Shown here: piece by piece, positions 33,764 through 43,969 of the stretch
Layout of the letters: every line of letters begins with the position of its first letter
Numbering within the stretch: position 1 is the stretch's first letter
Origin: Cylindrobasidium torrendii FP15055 ss-10
Taxonomy: Eukaryota > Basidiomycota > Agaricomycetes > Agaricales > Physalacriaceae
DNA length: 64,000 bases
Assembly: GCA_000934385.1 (NCBI GenBank)
Contig: KN880519.1
Location: forward strand, 28,190 to 92,189
Direction: 5' to 3'
The notes under the pieces: model-generated
The model's database searches: none
Told to the model about the DNA's origin: nothing
Seen by the model: the letters and a program-made list of their open reading frames with translations, nothing else
Translations under genes and position numbers: made by a program

Positions 33764-36340
33764 ATGTCTGTTCTCAAGCAATGGGGAAAGCAAGTGATCG
33801 GATATCCTGAGGTGCAGGTCCCAGTCATCTCGACGAAGGATTATGTCCAGCGATTTGCCCACAATCCAGCGGGAAAGGTGCGTGATTTCGAAACGCCGGT
33901 CAGAAGTTGGATTCTAACGCTTCTTTCTCCCTGAAGACAAAGTCCTATTTATTCAGTCTATTTCCAATCTTGGGATGGATCACCCGCTACAGTGCGCACC
34001 TTGCCCAACTCGCCAATCCATTTCGCTAACTTGACTACGTAGACCTTGGATGGCTCACTGGCGATGTGATTGCCGGACTCACTGTTGGCATGGTCCTCGT
34101 CCCCCAGGGCATGTCCTATGCTCAGGTATGTTCGATATTAGACCCTATTAATTTTTGTGCTAACATCGTGTGCAGATCGCTAGCCTGCCTGCTGAATATG
34201 GTCTTTACTCGTCCTTCGTCGGTGTCCTGATCTACTGCGTCAGTTCTATTCCTCCCCCTCCAAAACGCAGCCACTCATCTTCCTCTAGTTCTTCGCCACC
34301 TCCAAAGATGTCTCGATTGGCCCAGTCGCAGTCATGTCCTTGACTGTTTCCCATGTTATTGCCCACGTCCAGGATTCCCACGGCGACCGTTGGGACGGCC
34401 CACAAATTGCTACCACTCTGTCATTCATCTGCGGCTTCATCGTCCTCGGCGTTGGTCTCCTCCGTCTCGGCTGGCTTGTCGAATTCATCCCTGCTCCTGC
34501 AGTCAGTGGATTCATGACAGGTTCCGCTATCAGCATCGCTGCTGGTCAGGTCCCTGCTCTCATGGGCATCAGTGGTGTCAAGTGAGTTACACTCGCCCTC
34601 AGCGCTACATATACTTACAACCTACCAGCACCCGCGCAGAGACATACAGGGTCATCATCAACACACTCAAAGGCCTTCCTCGCACCAAGATGGACGCAGC
34701 GTTCGGGCTCCCAGCACTTGTGGCCTTGTATGGCATTCGCATGCTGTGTGACCACCTTACCAAGCGTTTCCCTCGTCGTCAGCGCATCTTCTTCTTTGCC
34801 TCCGTCTTCCGCAATGCCTTTGTCATTATCGTGTTGACAATCGCGTCTTGGCTCTACACTCGCCACAGGAGGTCCGCGGCTGGCAAGTACCCCATCAAGA
34901 TTCTCCAGGAAGTGCCCAGTGGTTTCCGCCATGTCAAGCAGCCAGAGATTGACCCAGAGCTTCTCACTGCGCTTGCTGGTCAACTCCCCATTGCCACTAT
35001 CATTCTCCTTCTCGAGCACATTGCCATCTCCAAGTGTGAGTACTCTCTGCTCGGCTCGAATACCTTCAATTGACACACTCGTCAGCCTTTGGCCGCCTCA
35101 ATGGATACAAGATCAACCCTAACCAAGAGTTGATTGCTATTGGCGTCACCAACACCATCGGCTCTGTCTTTGGCGCGTACCCTGCCACAGGCTCGTTCTC
35201 GCGATCTGCGCTCAAGTCGAAGTCCGGTGTGCGCACTCCGGCGGCAGGTATCCTTACTGCAGTTGTCGTCGTTGTCGCTCTGTACGGCCTCACCGATGCG
35301 TTCTTCTGGATCCCATCCGCCGCGCTTTCCGCTGTCATCATCCACGCTGTTGCCGACCTGGTGGCGTCCCCAAGCCAAGTCTTCTCGTACTGGCGTGTTT
35401 CTCCTCTCGAGTTTGTCATTTGGTTGGCAGCCGTCCTCGTCACCATATTCTCCAGTATTGAGAACGGTATCTACGTCGCGGTCTGCGCATCTCTTGCGCT
35501 GTTGCTCATTCGCATTGCCCACCCTCGTGGTGCCTTCCTCGGCAAGGTTCGCGTCCGCCTCGATAACAACAAGGAGACTCGCGACGTTTATGTCCCTCTT
35601 AAGACCAACGGTGTCAACAACGAGCATCTGGATATCCTCCCTCCCGCACCTGGTGTCATTGTTTACCGCTTCGAAGAGAGCTACCTCTACCCCAACTGCT
35701 CTCACCTCAACTCGACGCTTGTTGACTATGTAAAGGAGAACACCCGTCGTGGAAAGGACATCAGCACCGTCAAGCTCGCTGACAGGCAATGGAACGACCC
35801 TGGCCCACGTCGCGGACAGCACGACCTTGCCGCTCTTAACCAATCCCTGCCAATTTTGCACGCTGTCGTCATGGACTTCTCGTCAATGTACGCCATCGTA
35901 TCTCTTGCATCCTCACCATTTCTGACCCATCCTTCAGCTCCCAGATAGATACCACGGCGATCCAGTCCCTCATCGACGCCCGCAACGAAATCGAGCGCTG
36001 GACAGATGGTCCCGTCGAATTCCACTTCGCCACCATTCTCTCGCCCTGGATCCGTCGCGCCCTCGTCGCAGGTGGATTCGGTGTCGGCACCAGCGAGCGT
36101 CTGCACCACGAAATCGCGCCTGTCGTTCCCTACCGCGACGGACGGAGTTCCGATGCCAACTACGAAGAGACGACGGATGACCTTGAGAGTGGCAAGGACC
36201 TAAAACGAGTGGACTCGGCGTCGTCTGTACCTGGCCATGAACCAGTACTCGCTACAGAGACACCTTTCTTCCATCTTGATCTCCATGCAGCTGTTCGTGC
36301 CGCAGAGAGGTCTCAGGCTGTAGTGGATAGTTCTTCATGA
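33764..36340 (+). CDS. SulP-family sulfate permease with STAS domain
   Basis: Proton-coupled sulfate uptake at the plasma membrane (SUL1/SUL2 type). It starts MSVLKQWGKQVIGYPEVQVP; exons join through about seven short introns, with GTGCGT donors after NPAGK and ITRY. The membrane core is visible as WLTGDVIAGLTVGMVLVPQG, IASLPAEYGLYSSFVGVLIY, LGWLVEFIPAPAVSGFMTGS, IAIGVTNTIGSVFGAYPATG, SFSRSALKSKSGVRTPAAGI and further hydrophobic segments. The cytoplasmic C-terminus has a STAS-type region (LPILHAVVMDFSS, then IDTTAIQSLIDARNEIERW and SPWIRRALVAGGFG) and an acidic tail. The YPATGSFSRSA motif is a hallmark of the family. Sulfur-starvation control is usual for such genes but is not visible here. 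Confidence 0.93.
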
Positions 36341-36914
36341 TAGGATATGCTTGTACGAATGTTGCTTTATATCAGCCCCCATGCTATCATCATTCTATTC
36401 GCATTGTATCATTATTCCTACTAGACCTTGTACGACGTTTTATCTATGGACCCTTTCGTAGGTGTTTAGCATACTGGATACCACAAAAAATTAACTGCGG
36501 ATTGTAATGACAATGGAGTTGTGTGCAAACACTTAGCAGAGACTTGAAAGTTGAAAACAGGCTACCATGGTTCACACCCTCCTGGTTGAACGCTGACGTC
36601 CACTGAACCACTAAATGGTGTTGCTTCAAAGCCAAAAGATAGCTCCGCTCCATACGCGCACTCCGCAACATTCGACCAGTGAAGAAATCGCCACCAAGCT
36701 ATGGTCCAAGCCCAAAATCATTGGAATTGGTAAGCGTAAATGTCTACGTCGGCATTGTAGCGCAAGACAGCGTCCTCGTACATATACGTGCAATTGTGTA
36801 CAGGCGAATGGGGGGGCATGATGGGAGGGTACGTGAAGATGAGTACATGAAAGGCCATACGAAAACCAGTCGCACGACACATAGATAATGGCTACACTAC
36901 ATTTTAAATTACAT
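36341..36914. other. Convergent intergenic region
   Basis: Lies between the 3' ends of the sulfate permease (plus) and the WW-like membrane protein (minus). No gene is seen. Confidence 0.45.
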
Positions 36915-39741
36915 CTAACGGGTCATGATGAGCACAGACGTGGTCAGGACACCCAAGCAAGCGCCTACAACACCAACGACGATCCAGCTGGTGTAGTCGC
37001 TAAAAGGCTGCTGGGCCGGGGCGCCGCGGAAAGAATACAATACAACAGCAGTCACAAAGCCAACGATGGCGTAGAGAAGGAACACAATGGGGAGGGAAAA
37101 GACGACATTCCGTCGCTAAACGGCTTGTTAGCACACCCAAGGGGCTTAGCACGATACATAGACATACCGAGATGAAGATGAGGCCTTCGGAGTTCAGCAT
37201 AGCCGAAGCCCGTTCAACGTCTGCTTTATACCTGAAGATGGCGGGGACTGTAGACGCGATAGAAAATGCAGCCAGTAGGACCGAAACGAGACCGGCGATG
37301 CGCGCAATATTGTCGAGGCCTGGGAGGGAAAGAAAGGTTACCGAAGCACTTAGGACGACCGCCGCCTTTTAGAACGGGGTAAGGACGCAGCTACCGCGTT
37401 AAGGAGGGGAGGGGGCTTACCACTAGACAGGTCCCAGCGCACAAGAGGAACATCGACCCGGTCTTGTGTACACCACTCTCGATATCCATGCGGTGCCGCA
37501 TCCGGGTGGCAAACAGGAAGGGAACACCGAGGCATGCGCCGCCGACGATGATGCGGAAAAGGCGCTGGAGGAAGCTGGTCCGCAGAGGGTTGCGCTTGAA
37601 GCGCGCAAACGAAGCGGGCAGAGGCTTGTCTGGTCGGTATGTCGACTGGCGCCATTCCACTGTTATTTGCGTGAGTTACCAAACAGAAGGAATTTACACG
37701 GACACGTACAAAGGCGAAGGAAGATGCGGGCAATGACTCGGTTGTGCAGCAGAGCCTGCGTCTGGTTACCCTCTTGAATGTAGTTAGATGGGGAGCGGCG
37801 GCGAGAGTAAGTATAGCGCACCGAAGGAGCGCAGAAGGTTCATGAGTTCTTGACATTCAGCCTGTGTGAACGGAGTCCGGATTCCAGTCCGAGCAGGAAG
37901 GATCTGGTCTACGAACAGAGTGAGTCAGTCAAATCTCGTGGTACAGGACGTGATCATACCCGTCCACGACCAAGTAAGGATGTCCATAGCTTCAAGACGT
38001 GCAGCATTGGCCACGGCACAATGAGCGGGATGCGACTCGATGAACGTCCAGTAGCGGTACTCCATGTCAAGAACTATCGAGCGGTCAATGGATTATCAGT
38101 CGAAGGGCGGCTATTGCTTACCATCGTCCTTGCCCTCGATGAGCAGTTGCGTCTCACCCTCGACGTTGTGGACCTTCGAGGAAATGACCCTCTTGGCGGA
38201 ATCGACCCACCACTCTACCAGAGCGGTATCGCGGCGCTTGCTCTTGCGCTCGCACAAGTAGAGCTCAAGACCACTCGGGGCGCCGTCCTTGTACCGTCCA
38301 AAGTACGATGTGACCACATCAAGTTTGGAAGAGTTGCGGAGGTCGATGTCGGTGGTTGCGCGCAGGGTAGGGTGCACATAGTACGTCGTGTTATCCGGAA
38401 GGAAGAACTCAATCCAACCAAGCTCATGTAACCTGGGTGATGTCGGAGGAGGCGACGTCGGCCAGAGAACAACTGCAGGGGCGGACATCGGCGATACATT
38501 GACGCGGGTAGGGTTGGCCGACCCAGCCTCGAGGTATGACTGAACTGGACGCGAAAGCAGAGGCTGGCGCTCACTGCAGACGGGGTCAATAAGGAAATGC
38601 AAGTCACGTAGAATAAACATACTCAGTTTGAATCGGTAGGTTGCGAACCGAATGCGCTGGGCTTGGGGCGCGGTCAGATTGTCTTGAGGACGCTACGCGA
38701 ACACTGAGGGCCGAAGGACTATGAGTGTGGAGATGAGGATCCTGCGAAAAACAAGAAAAGGAGATTCAACGCACGCTTGCTCCGGTGTCTTGACGCTCGC
38801 AGCATCCCGAGTCTCAACCGGATCAGCAAATGGATCCTCCTCATCGCTGGGGCGGAAAAGTCAGCGAGACCGACAAATGAGATTGGGGGCGCTGCTACGC
38901 ACGCTGTCGGCACGCCGTTGGGAGCGTGTTGGCCCCAGACGGCAGACAAGTCGTCATCCTCTTCCTGGTGGACCGAGGGAGCGATGGGTGCGGCGCGAAT
39001 GGGTGTGGAAGGAGCGTCAATGGCGGACCTGTCCTCGAAGTACGAGCTGGCAGCGGCCATAGTTCCAGGCGCAGGCGGTGGTGGCGGAGAGTCGATTACC
39101 GACGCCTCAGCCGAGGGTGCTTGCTCTTCGACTTTTGGCTCAGCTTGAGCAGGTTCCACGGCTGCGGGGACATCCTTGGCTTCGGGCTCAAGCTCAGGCT
39201 CGTCTGCCTGTGTCGCAATGGAGACTTTGTCGGATGATGGGGCAGGGCGCAGGTCCTCGTTCGACACGGTTCCTGCACCGACGCCAACTTCCTCGTCGGT
39301 GGACTCGGCCTTCTCCTTGGTGACCTCAGCTTCTTCCTGGACTGGAGCAGCAGGTGGGGCATCCTCGTTTTCGTTTAGAGATGGAGCCATGCTGCCGATA
39401 GATACTGGTTCGTCATGCAGAACGGACTGCACGAGGGGAGATGGGCCGACGACGGGCGTTTGCGCAGAGAGGGCCGCAGCCTCGCGGGCAGGAGATTCTG
39501 CAATTGGACTTGGGACATGACTTTGGTGTTGTGCGTGTTCGTGAAGATTCTCGGTAGAGACGACGATAGGCGCCGGCGCGTCGACGTTCTTGGCCGAGGA
39601 AGAGTCGTTAGAATGTACAGATTTGGCTGACGATCCACTGGGCTTGGGTGTGCCAAAGATGGATGAGGTACGGCGGACAGCGCTGCCCATACGAGCGCGT
39701 ATTGAAGCCCGGGGGCTTGGGGTTGTGTTGTCCTTGGCCAT
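36915..39741 (-). CDS. WW-like, multi-pass membrane protein of unknown function
   Basis: Ten exons keep phase from ATG 39741 to TAG 36915-36917. The N-terminal 290 residues are Ser/Ala/Glu/Pro-rich and disordered. A degenerate WW-like segment follows (LGWIEFFLPDNTTYYVHP), then a conserved stretch (MEYRYWTFIESHPAHC, EAMDILTWSWTDQILP, FTQAECQELMNLLRSF). About five hydrophobic segments come last: IIVGGACLGVPFLFA, SMFLLCAGTCLVAAVVLSAS, AGLVSVLLAAFSIAST, LPIVFLLYAIVGFVTAVVLY and WIVVGVVGACLGVLTTSVLI. I recall this arrangement from basidiomycete genomes as an uncharacterised family; the function is unknown. A WW-like module on a membrane protein suggests binding to Pro-rich partners. This is inference. 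Confidence 0.78.
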
Positions 39742-40957
39742 GATAGTGCTGGTGATGGGGCCGGAAAAGAAAAATTGATAAAAAGCATGGCGACGGGATG
39801 GAGTATCCTTATATTACAAAAATCTGGTGCAACGAGGCCGACACGAGTGTAAGGAATCACGCCTGATCCACGTGTCCACCTTGCCATAAGATAAACACGT
39901 GGTAAGGCCATCGCTTTGTGCTTTGCGGCGCCTGCGCAACAGTGCGTGTACAGACTGAGTGCCCCCAATCTGTACGCAGTATCTAGAACTGTGATTTACC
40001 GGACATTAACGGCTACCTGCAAAGCGGTTGCCCTCCGCCAGGTCTCTCTTTGGACATACATAGTCCCATTCGACGGCGAATCCTGGTAGGGCCAAGAGTT
40101 ACCGAGGACCATAATCCATCCCGGGAAGGACTTGCCATTTTTCGATTTCTGCTTTAGGCGTACTTGAGGCGTACGTACGTTTGAGATAGTCGTGTTGACC
40201 GTGCTCCAGTAAGAAGTCAAACACATTGCGAATGGAAAGCTTCAGATGATGTTGGAACTAACAAGTCTCAAGTTAGACGCTCAGAACGGCGTTGCAGAAG
40301 ACATCCTGCATGGTTTCTGTTTTTCACAAAGTACATACCTCTGCTGCCGTTCGGACATCCTGGGCATTGGGCACGGCGGTAACAGCTTCCCTACGCCCTG
40401 TACGGGCAGAACAATTGCAACGAGGCGTCCGCCAATCTGATCACTTGTAATATCTAACCCATCTCATCAAACTTGTTTCTGTAGGGCCTCGAGGGTAAAG
40501 CGTCATTCTCTCTGTCCCGGCATTGTCAGCCCCTTGATACAATAACCAAAGCTGCATGTACTCACGCCTGTGGGCACGAGTTCAGTCGCAACGGAATCGA
40601 AAAAACATTGGGAAGCGGGGGCCCACATAATAGCCCATCAAAACGGGCAATCTAATGAGAGATTTACTCGTAGTTAGGAAGAGATAGACTATTGTCTGGA
40701 GACAATAGCAGCATATATAATAGCATTGGGAAGAGTAAACAAATGGATGCGAGAGACCTCGTATGGGACTTGAAGTAACGAAGTTACTCGTGCTGAAAAG
40801 CACCTGTTGTTTGATTAGTAGTGAAAGCTTTTCTATAGTACAAGATGCAACGAACTATTCATACATACGCAAGCAAGAAATATAATACATTCCAGACAAA
40901 CAATCGCCCGAACACGCAGCTTGCTATTACCCGTGACAACGTAAGTCCACGTTAAGC
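39742..40957. other. Intergenic, possible eroded gene on the minus strand
   Basis: No intact gene. The minus strand at about 40020-40250 holds coding-like words (LSIRNVFDFLLEHGQHDYLK, FAVEWDYVCPKRDLAEGN), but they can be joined only through gaps of about 20-35 nt, shorter than any well-supported intron in this window, so this may be a relic. The rest shows nothing. Confidence 0.35.
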
Positions 40958-42491
40958 TCACTGCGCGCCATCCTCCTGCTCGGGCTCTTCAGGGATTCCT
41001 TCAGAGGATGCAGCCTTCGCTTTGGCCTGCGCCTCCTTCTTCGCCCGATGGTTTTCCTTGAGCTTGGCCCACTGTTGCCTAAACTTGACGATCATCTCTT
41101 TCTATGGTCGTGTGAGAAAAGCACAAGCACAGCACAAGTCAAGAGTCGTACATGTTTCTCGTTCTCCGCCTTCACACTCGTCAACTCCCCTTCGAGCTCT
41201 TTGACGCGCCGCGCATACTGGCCTTCGCGTGCGGTTTGATACCCAGGAAGCGGCACAGGACCGGGGGTGCTTGCGTCGATACGAGGAAGTGTCACAGATG
41301 CGCCCATGCCTGCGCGTGTTGCCTACCAGCAGTGTGAGAGCACGGCCGGTCTGCGAACCTGATAACGCACAATTTCTCGTGTCGCTTGATAGACACTGTC
41401 CCGCAACTGAAGGTCTTGCTCGTTTCGGACCTTCAGTATCTTTTCCATCTGCTCGAGACGCCGGCGTAGGGACTCGTTTTCGAGCTTGAGAGCGTCATAG
41501 GGCGAGGGTTCTGGCTCAGGAATCACAAAGAAGGACTCAGATAGCTCGTCGCCTGCTGGAAGGTCAGAGGTGTCTACTTTGGCAAACATGAGAAACAGTG
41601 CTCGCCTTCATCAAACACATCTTCACCGAGGTCATCGACCTCTTTTTGTTGCTCAGCACTGAGCGGAGGGTATTGTTGTCGTCGTGTCGGCTTGTTGGAG
41701 GACAGGCCGAACCGTTTTGTGAACCGTGAGACCATGGGCTCATCGAGATCGGTGTCGCTACTCAGACTACCGTCGCGCCTAGAGCTTCGATGTTGGGGTG
41801 GGGTCGCTGTCCCAGCCGGATCATGGGCAAGTGGTGCGCTTGCGAAAGCTACAGCCTCGGAGTGCTGGTCGAAGCGAGTCTGCACCGTGTTCCACCATGC
41901 ATTGAAAGCATCACCTGGATCCGACTGCCAGCATGATAAGTGCAGGACACAGAGTCGGGCGAAAAACACGTACGCGTTGTGCACCAAGCAACATGAAAGA
42001 TTCGTCTACGGTTCCCTCGGGAGCATGTGCGGAGTCCCCCATAGGCCGTAGAGATGATGCGCCGACTCTGCCTGCAGCGCTGCGCCTGGGTGTACTGGGT
42101 TTCTTGGGAAGATCGCGTTTCTGCGGCACGCTGGGGTCTTTTCCTTCGTCGCGCAGTTTGGTAATTCGGCGGTCCAGGTCTTGGGCTGCTTTCGCGTGTT
42201 CTTTGTGCAGCATGAGTAGCGTCCGTTTAGCCTATGGGATACTTGAGAGGATGCACACGGATCATATGGAAAAGCGTAGTACCGACGCCTCCGTGGATCG
42301 GTTCGCGGCGGAAAGATATGCATCGGCGGCTTTGGTATGCTCTTCTGAGGCAGAGGGGAGGAGGCCGTTGTTCAGATGGTCCTCAGCGTTGGCGGCGTGT
42401 ACATGGCCCTACGCTCATAAGGATAATGCTGGCTTTTTGGATCAAGGTGACGGACACTGTTCATGGGAAAATCTGAGGATTCGGAGGCCAT
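40958..42491 (-). CDS. MIT-like and coiled-coil protein, possible Atg38/NRBF2-like autophagy factor
   Basis: Exons join in phase from MASESSDFPMN (ATG 42491; first intron about 47 nt with an unusual GTCCGT donor) to a TGA at 40958-40960. The N-terminus is helical and MIT-like (HLNNGLLPSASEEHTKAADA, LSAANRSTEAS, then LMLHKEHAKAAQDLDRRITK). The middle is disordered with phosphorylation-like Ser clusters and SDPGDAFNAWWNTVQTRFDQ. The last third is coiled coil (DALKLENESLRRRLEQMEKI, ARRVKELEGELTSVKAENEK, KEMIVKFRQQWAKLKE). MIT plus C-terminal coiled coil is the plan of Atg38/NRBF2, which bridges Atg14 and Vps34 in the autophagy PI3-kinase complex. Primary-sequence similarity in that family is weak, so this remains a suggestion. 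Confidence 0.6.
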
Positions 42492-42873
42492 TTAACGTTG
42501 ATTTAACGCGTCGAGATCAGACTGCAGATGGAAGTCCTTGGACAGGAGTGCCACGTGCGCTGATCGCGTGAGCCTCCCTCGTGATATCACACCCTGCTTC
42601 AGCCCTGTCAGCGGTAAAAGGATTGCAAAGTCGCACGGGGCTCTATTTCTTGATTATTTCCAAGTCAAGAGTCTCAGACTCTCCCACACATCTTGCCTGC
42701 GCATTTTCATTGAAAATCATGACGCTCACAAATTAATTGCGGCATTGTTTTGCATTTTTTACTTCCGCGTCACGTCCGACGTTCTGTGCCCCACAGGCCC
42801 CTCTATATATCAAGCATCATCCGTCACAAGTTCCCTTTCTCTCTGTCCTGCTCCCATCATCACCCTTTTCATT
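42492..42873. promoter_or_regulatory. Divergent promoter region
   Basis: 382 bp separate the start of the MIT/coiled-coil gene (minus) from that of the small gene at 42874 (plus). A TATATAT stretch at 42804-42810 is 64 bp before the plus-strand ATG. Confidence 0.45.
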
Positions 42874-43611
42874 ATGCATCGTTTCTCTGCATGGCTCGAG
42901 CGTAAAGACGGCGCCAACAAGTTCAGGGACAACGCCTCCAACAGAAGTGTACGTTCTGGACACCTTTTCTCTCAGGATCATAAATTCACACCTCTCTAGT
43001 CTCTGTCATTGCGCACCTACATGAGTCGAACAAGCGACAGCAGCGCGTCGCAGAGTCCAACGAGCCCCGTAGTGAAGCGTTCGGTATGTCGTCGGCTCCA
43101 AGTACCATGACACTTGGCTCATTCCGCATGATAGCTTTCGAGGAGGAGCCAGAAGCAGGAGCGCCTGACCCCTGCGCGCCCGACGCTGCTTGTCGTCGGT
43201 CGACGTCACACCCAGTCAAACATTCACCTTGTCACTGAGGACACACCTTCAAAGGGAGGCGAAAAGCTTCGCAAGCCCAGACCATTCTCCCTCGATGTTC
43301 TCGCGCGGCCCCTCCGGAAACGTGAGAAAAGTGTCCCACCAGCAGCAGAGCCTGCCCCGCCCCAGTATAACCCTTTCTGGGATGCCGAGTCGATATACTC
43401 TGGCCATGATTACGATGAGGATATCGGGCCGTACAAATTCGAGCCTCCAGCAGCCCTCGACATGCGGAGTGTGAGGGTGCGGACCCCGACGATTTCTTCA
43501 GTGGACATTTCTGCACCATGCGAGGTCGAGATCGTACATGCCAACCACAGTACACCACAACTAGTACCATGTCACACGCCTAGTTTTAATGTTTCGACAG
43601 CGTCGTTGTAA
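42874..43611 (+). CDS. Unrecognised small soluble protein
   Basis: Three exons with strong donors (GTACGT after SNRS, GTATGT after VKRS) give one continuous frame of about 210 aa. It begins MHRFSAWLERKDGANKFRDN and ends STPQLVPCHTPSFNVSTASL. The protein is basic at first, with many Ser/Arg, and then acidic around NPFWDAESIYSGHDYDEDIG. Two other frames are open for parts of the last exon, but only this one stays in phase with both introns. There is no signal peptide and no membrane segment. No domain is recognised. Confidence 0.6.
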
Positions 43612-43969
43612 GCCTCATCTACAGCTCGTTTTGGTGTACTTTTAAACCCTCTTATTATGCTTTTGGATTATCTTATCTATGGAACCCTTTTGGGTTGTAC
43701 CACGATATGTATTGCGCTGAATAGAATTGTGAATATGCTGCTCATGACATCTCAAAATTTTGATTCCCCAAAGTTCTCTCAAGTTGAAGCGGAACATCAC
43801 AGTGTGGCGCTGGAATCGGCAAGTTCGGAACGGTGGTCTGAGTAAGCAAGCACAGCATCTGGATTCTGGGTACTACGTTCACGAGCGCTCACGACGGCGA
43901 CCAACGGATCATAGGGCGCTTGTGGCTGCTCCTTATCTGGATACCACTTTTTGATTAGACACGCCCATC
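43612..43969. other. Intergenic, no gene seen
   Basis: Holds the promoter of the HECT ligase gene. No frame with family resemblance is seen. Confidence 0.4.

Noticed and set aside
35082..35861. A 259-codon minus-strand frame opposite the sulfate permease
   Set aside because: The plus strand clearly encodes the SulP core; the antisense frame has no domain.
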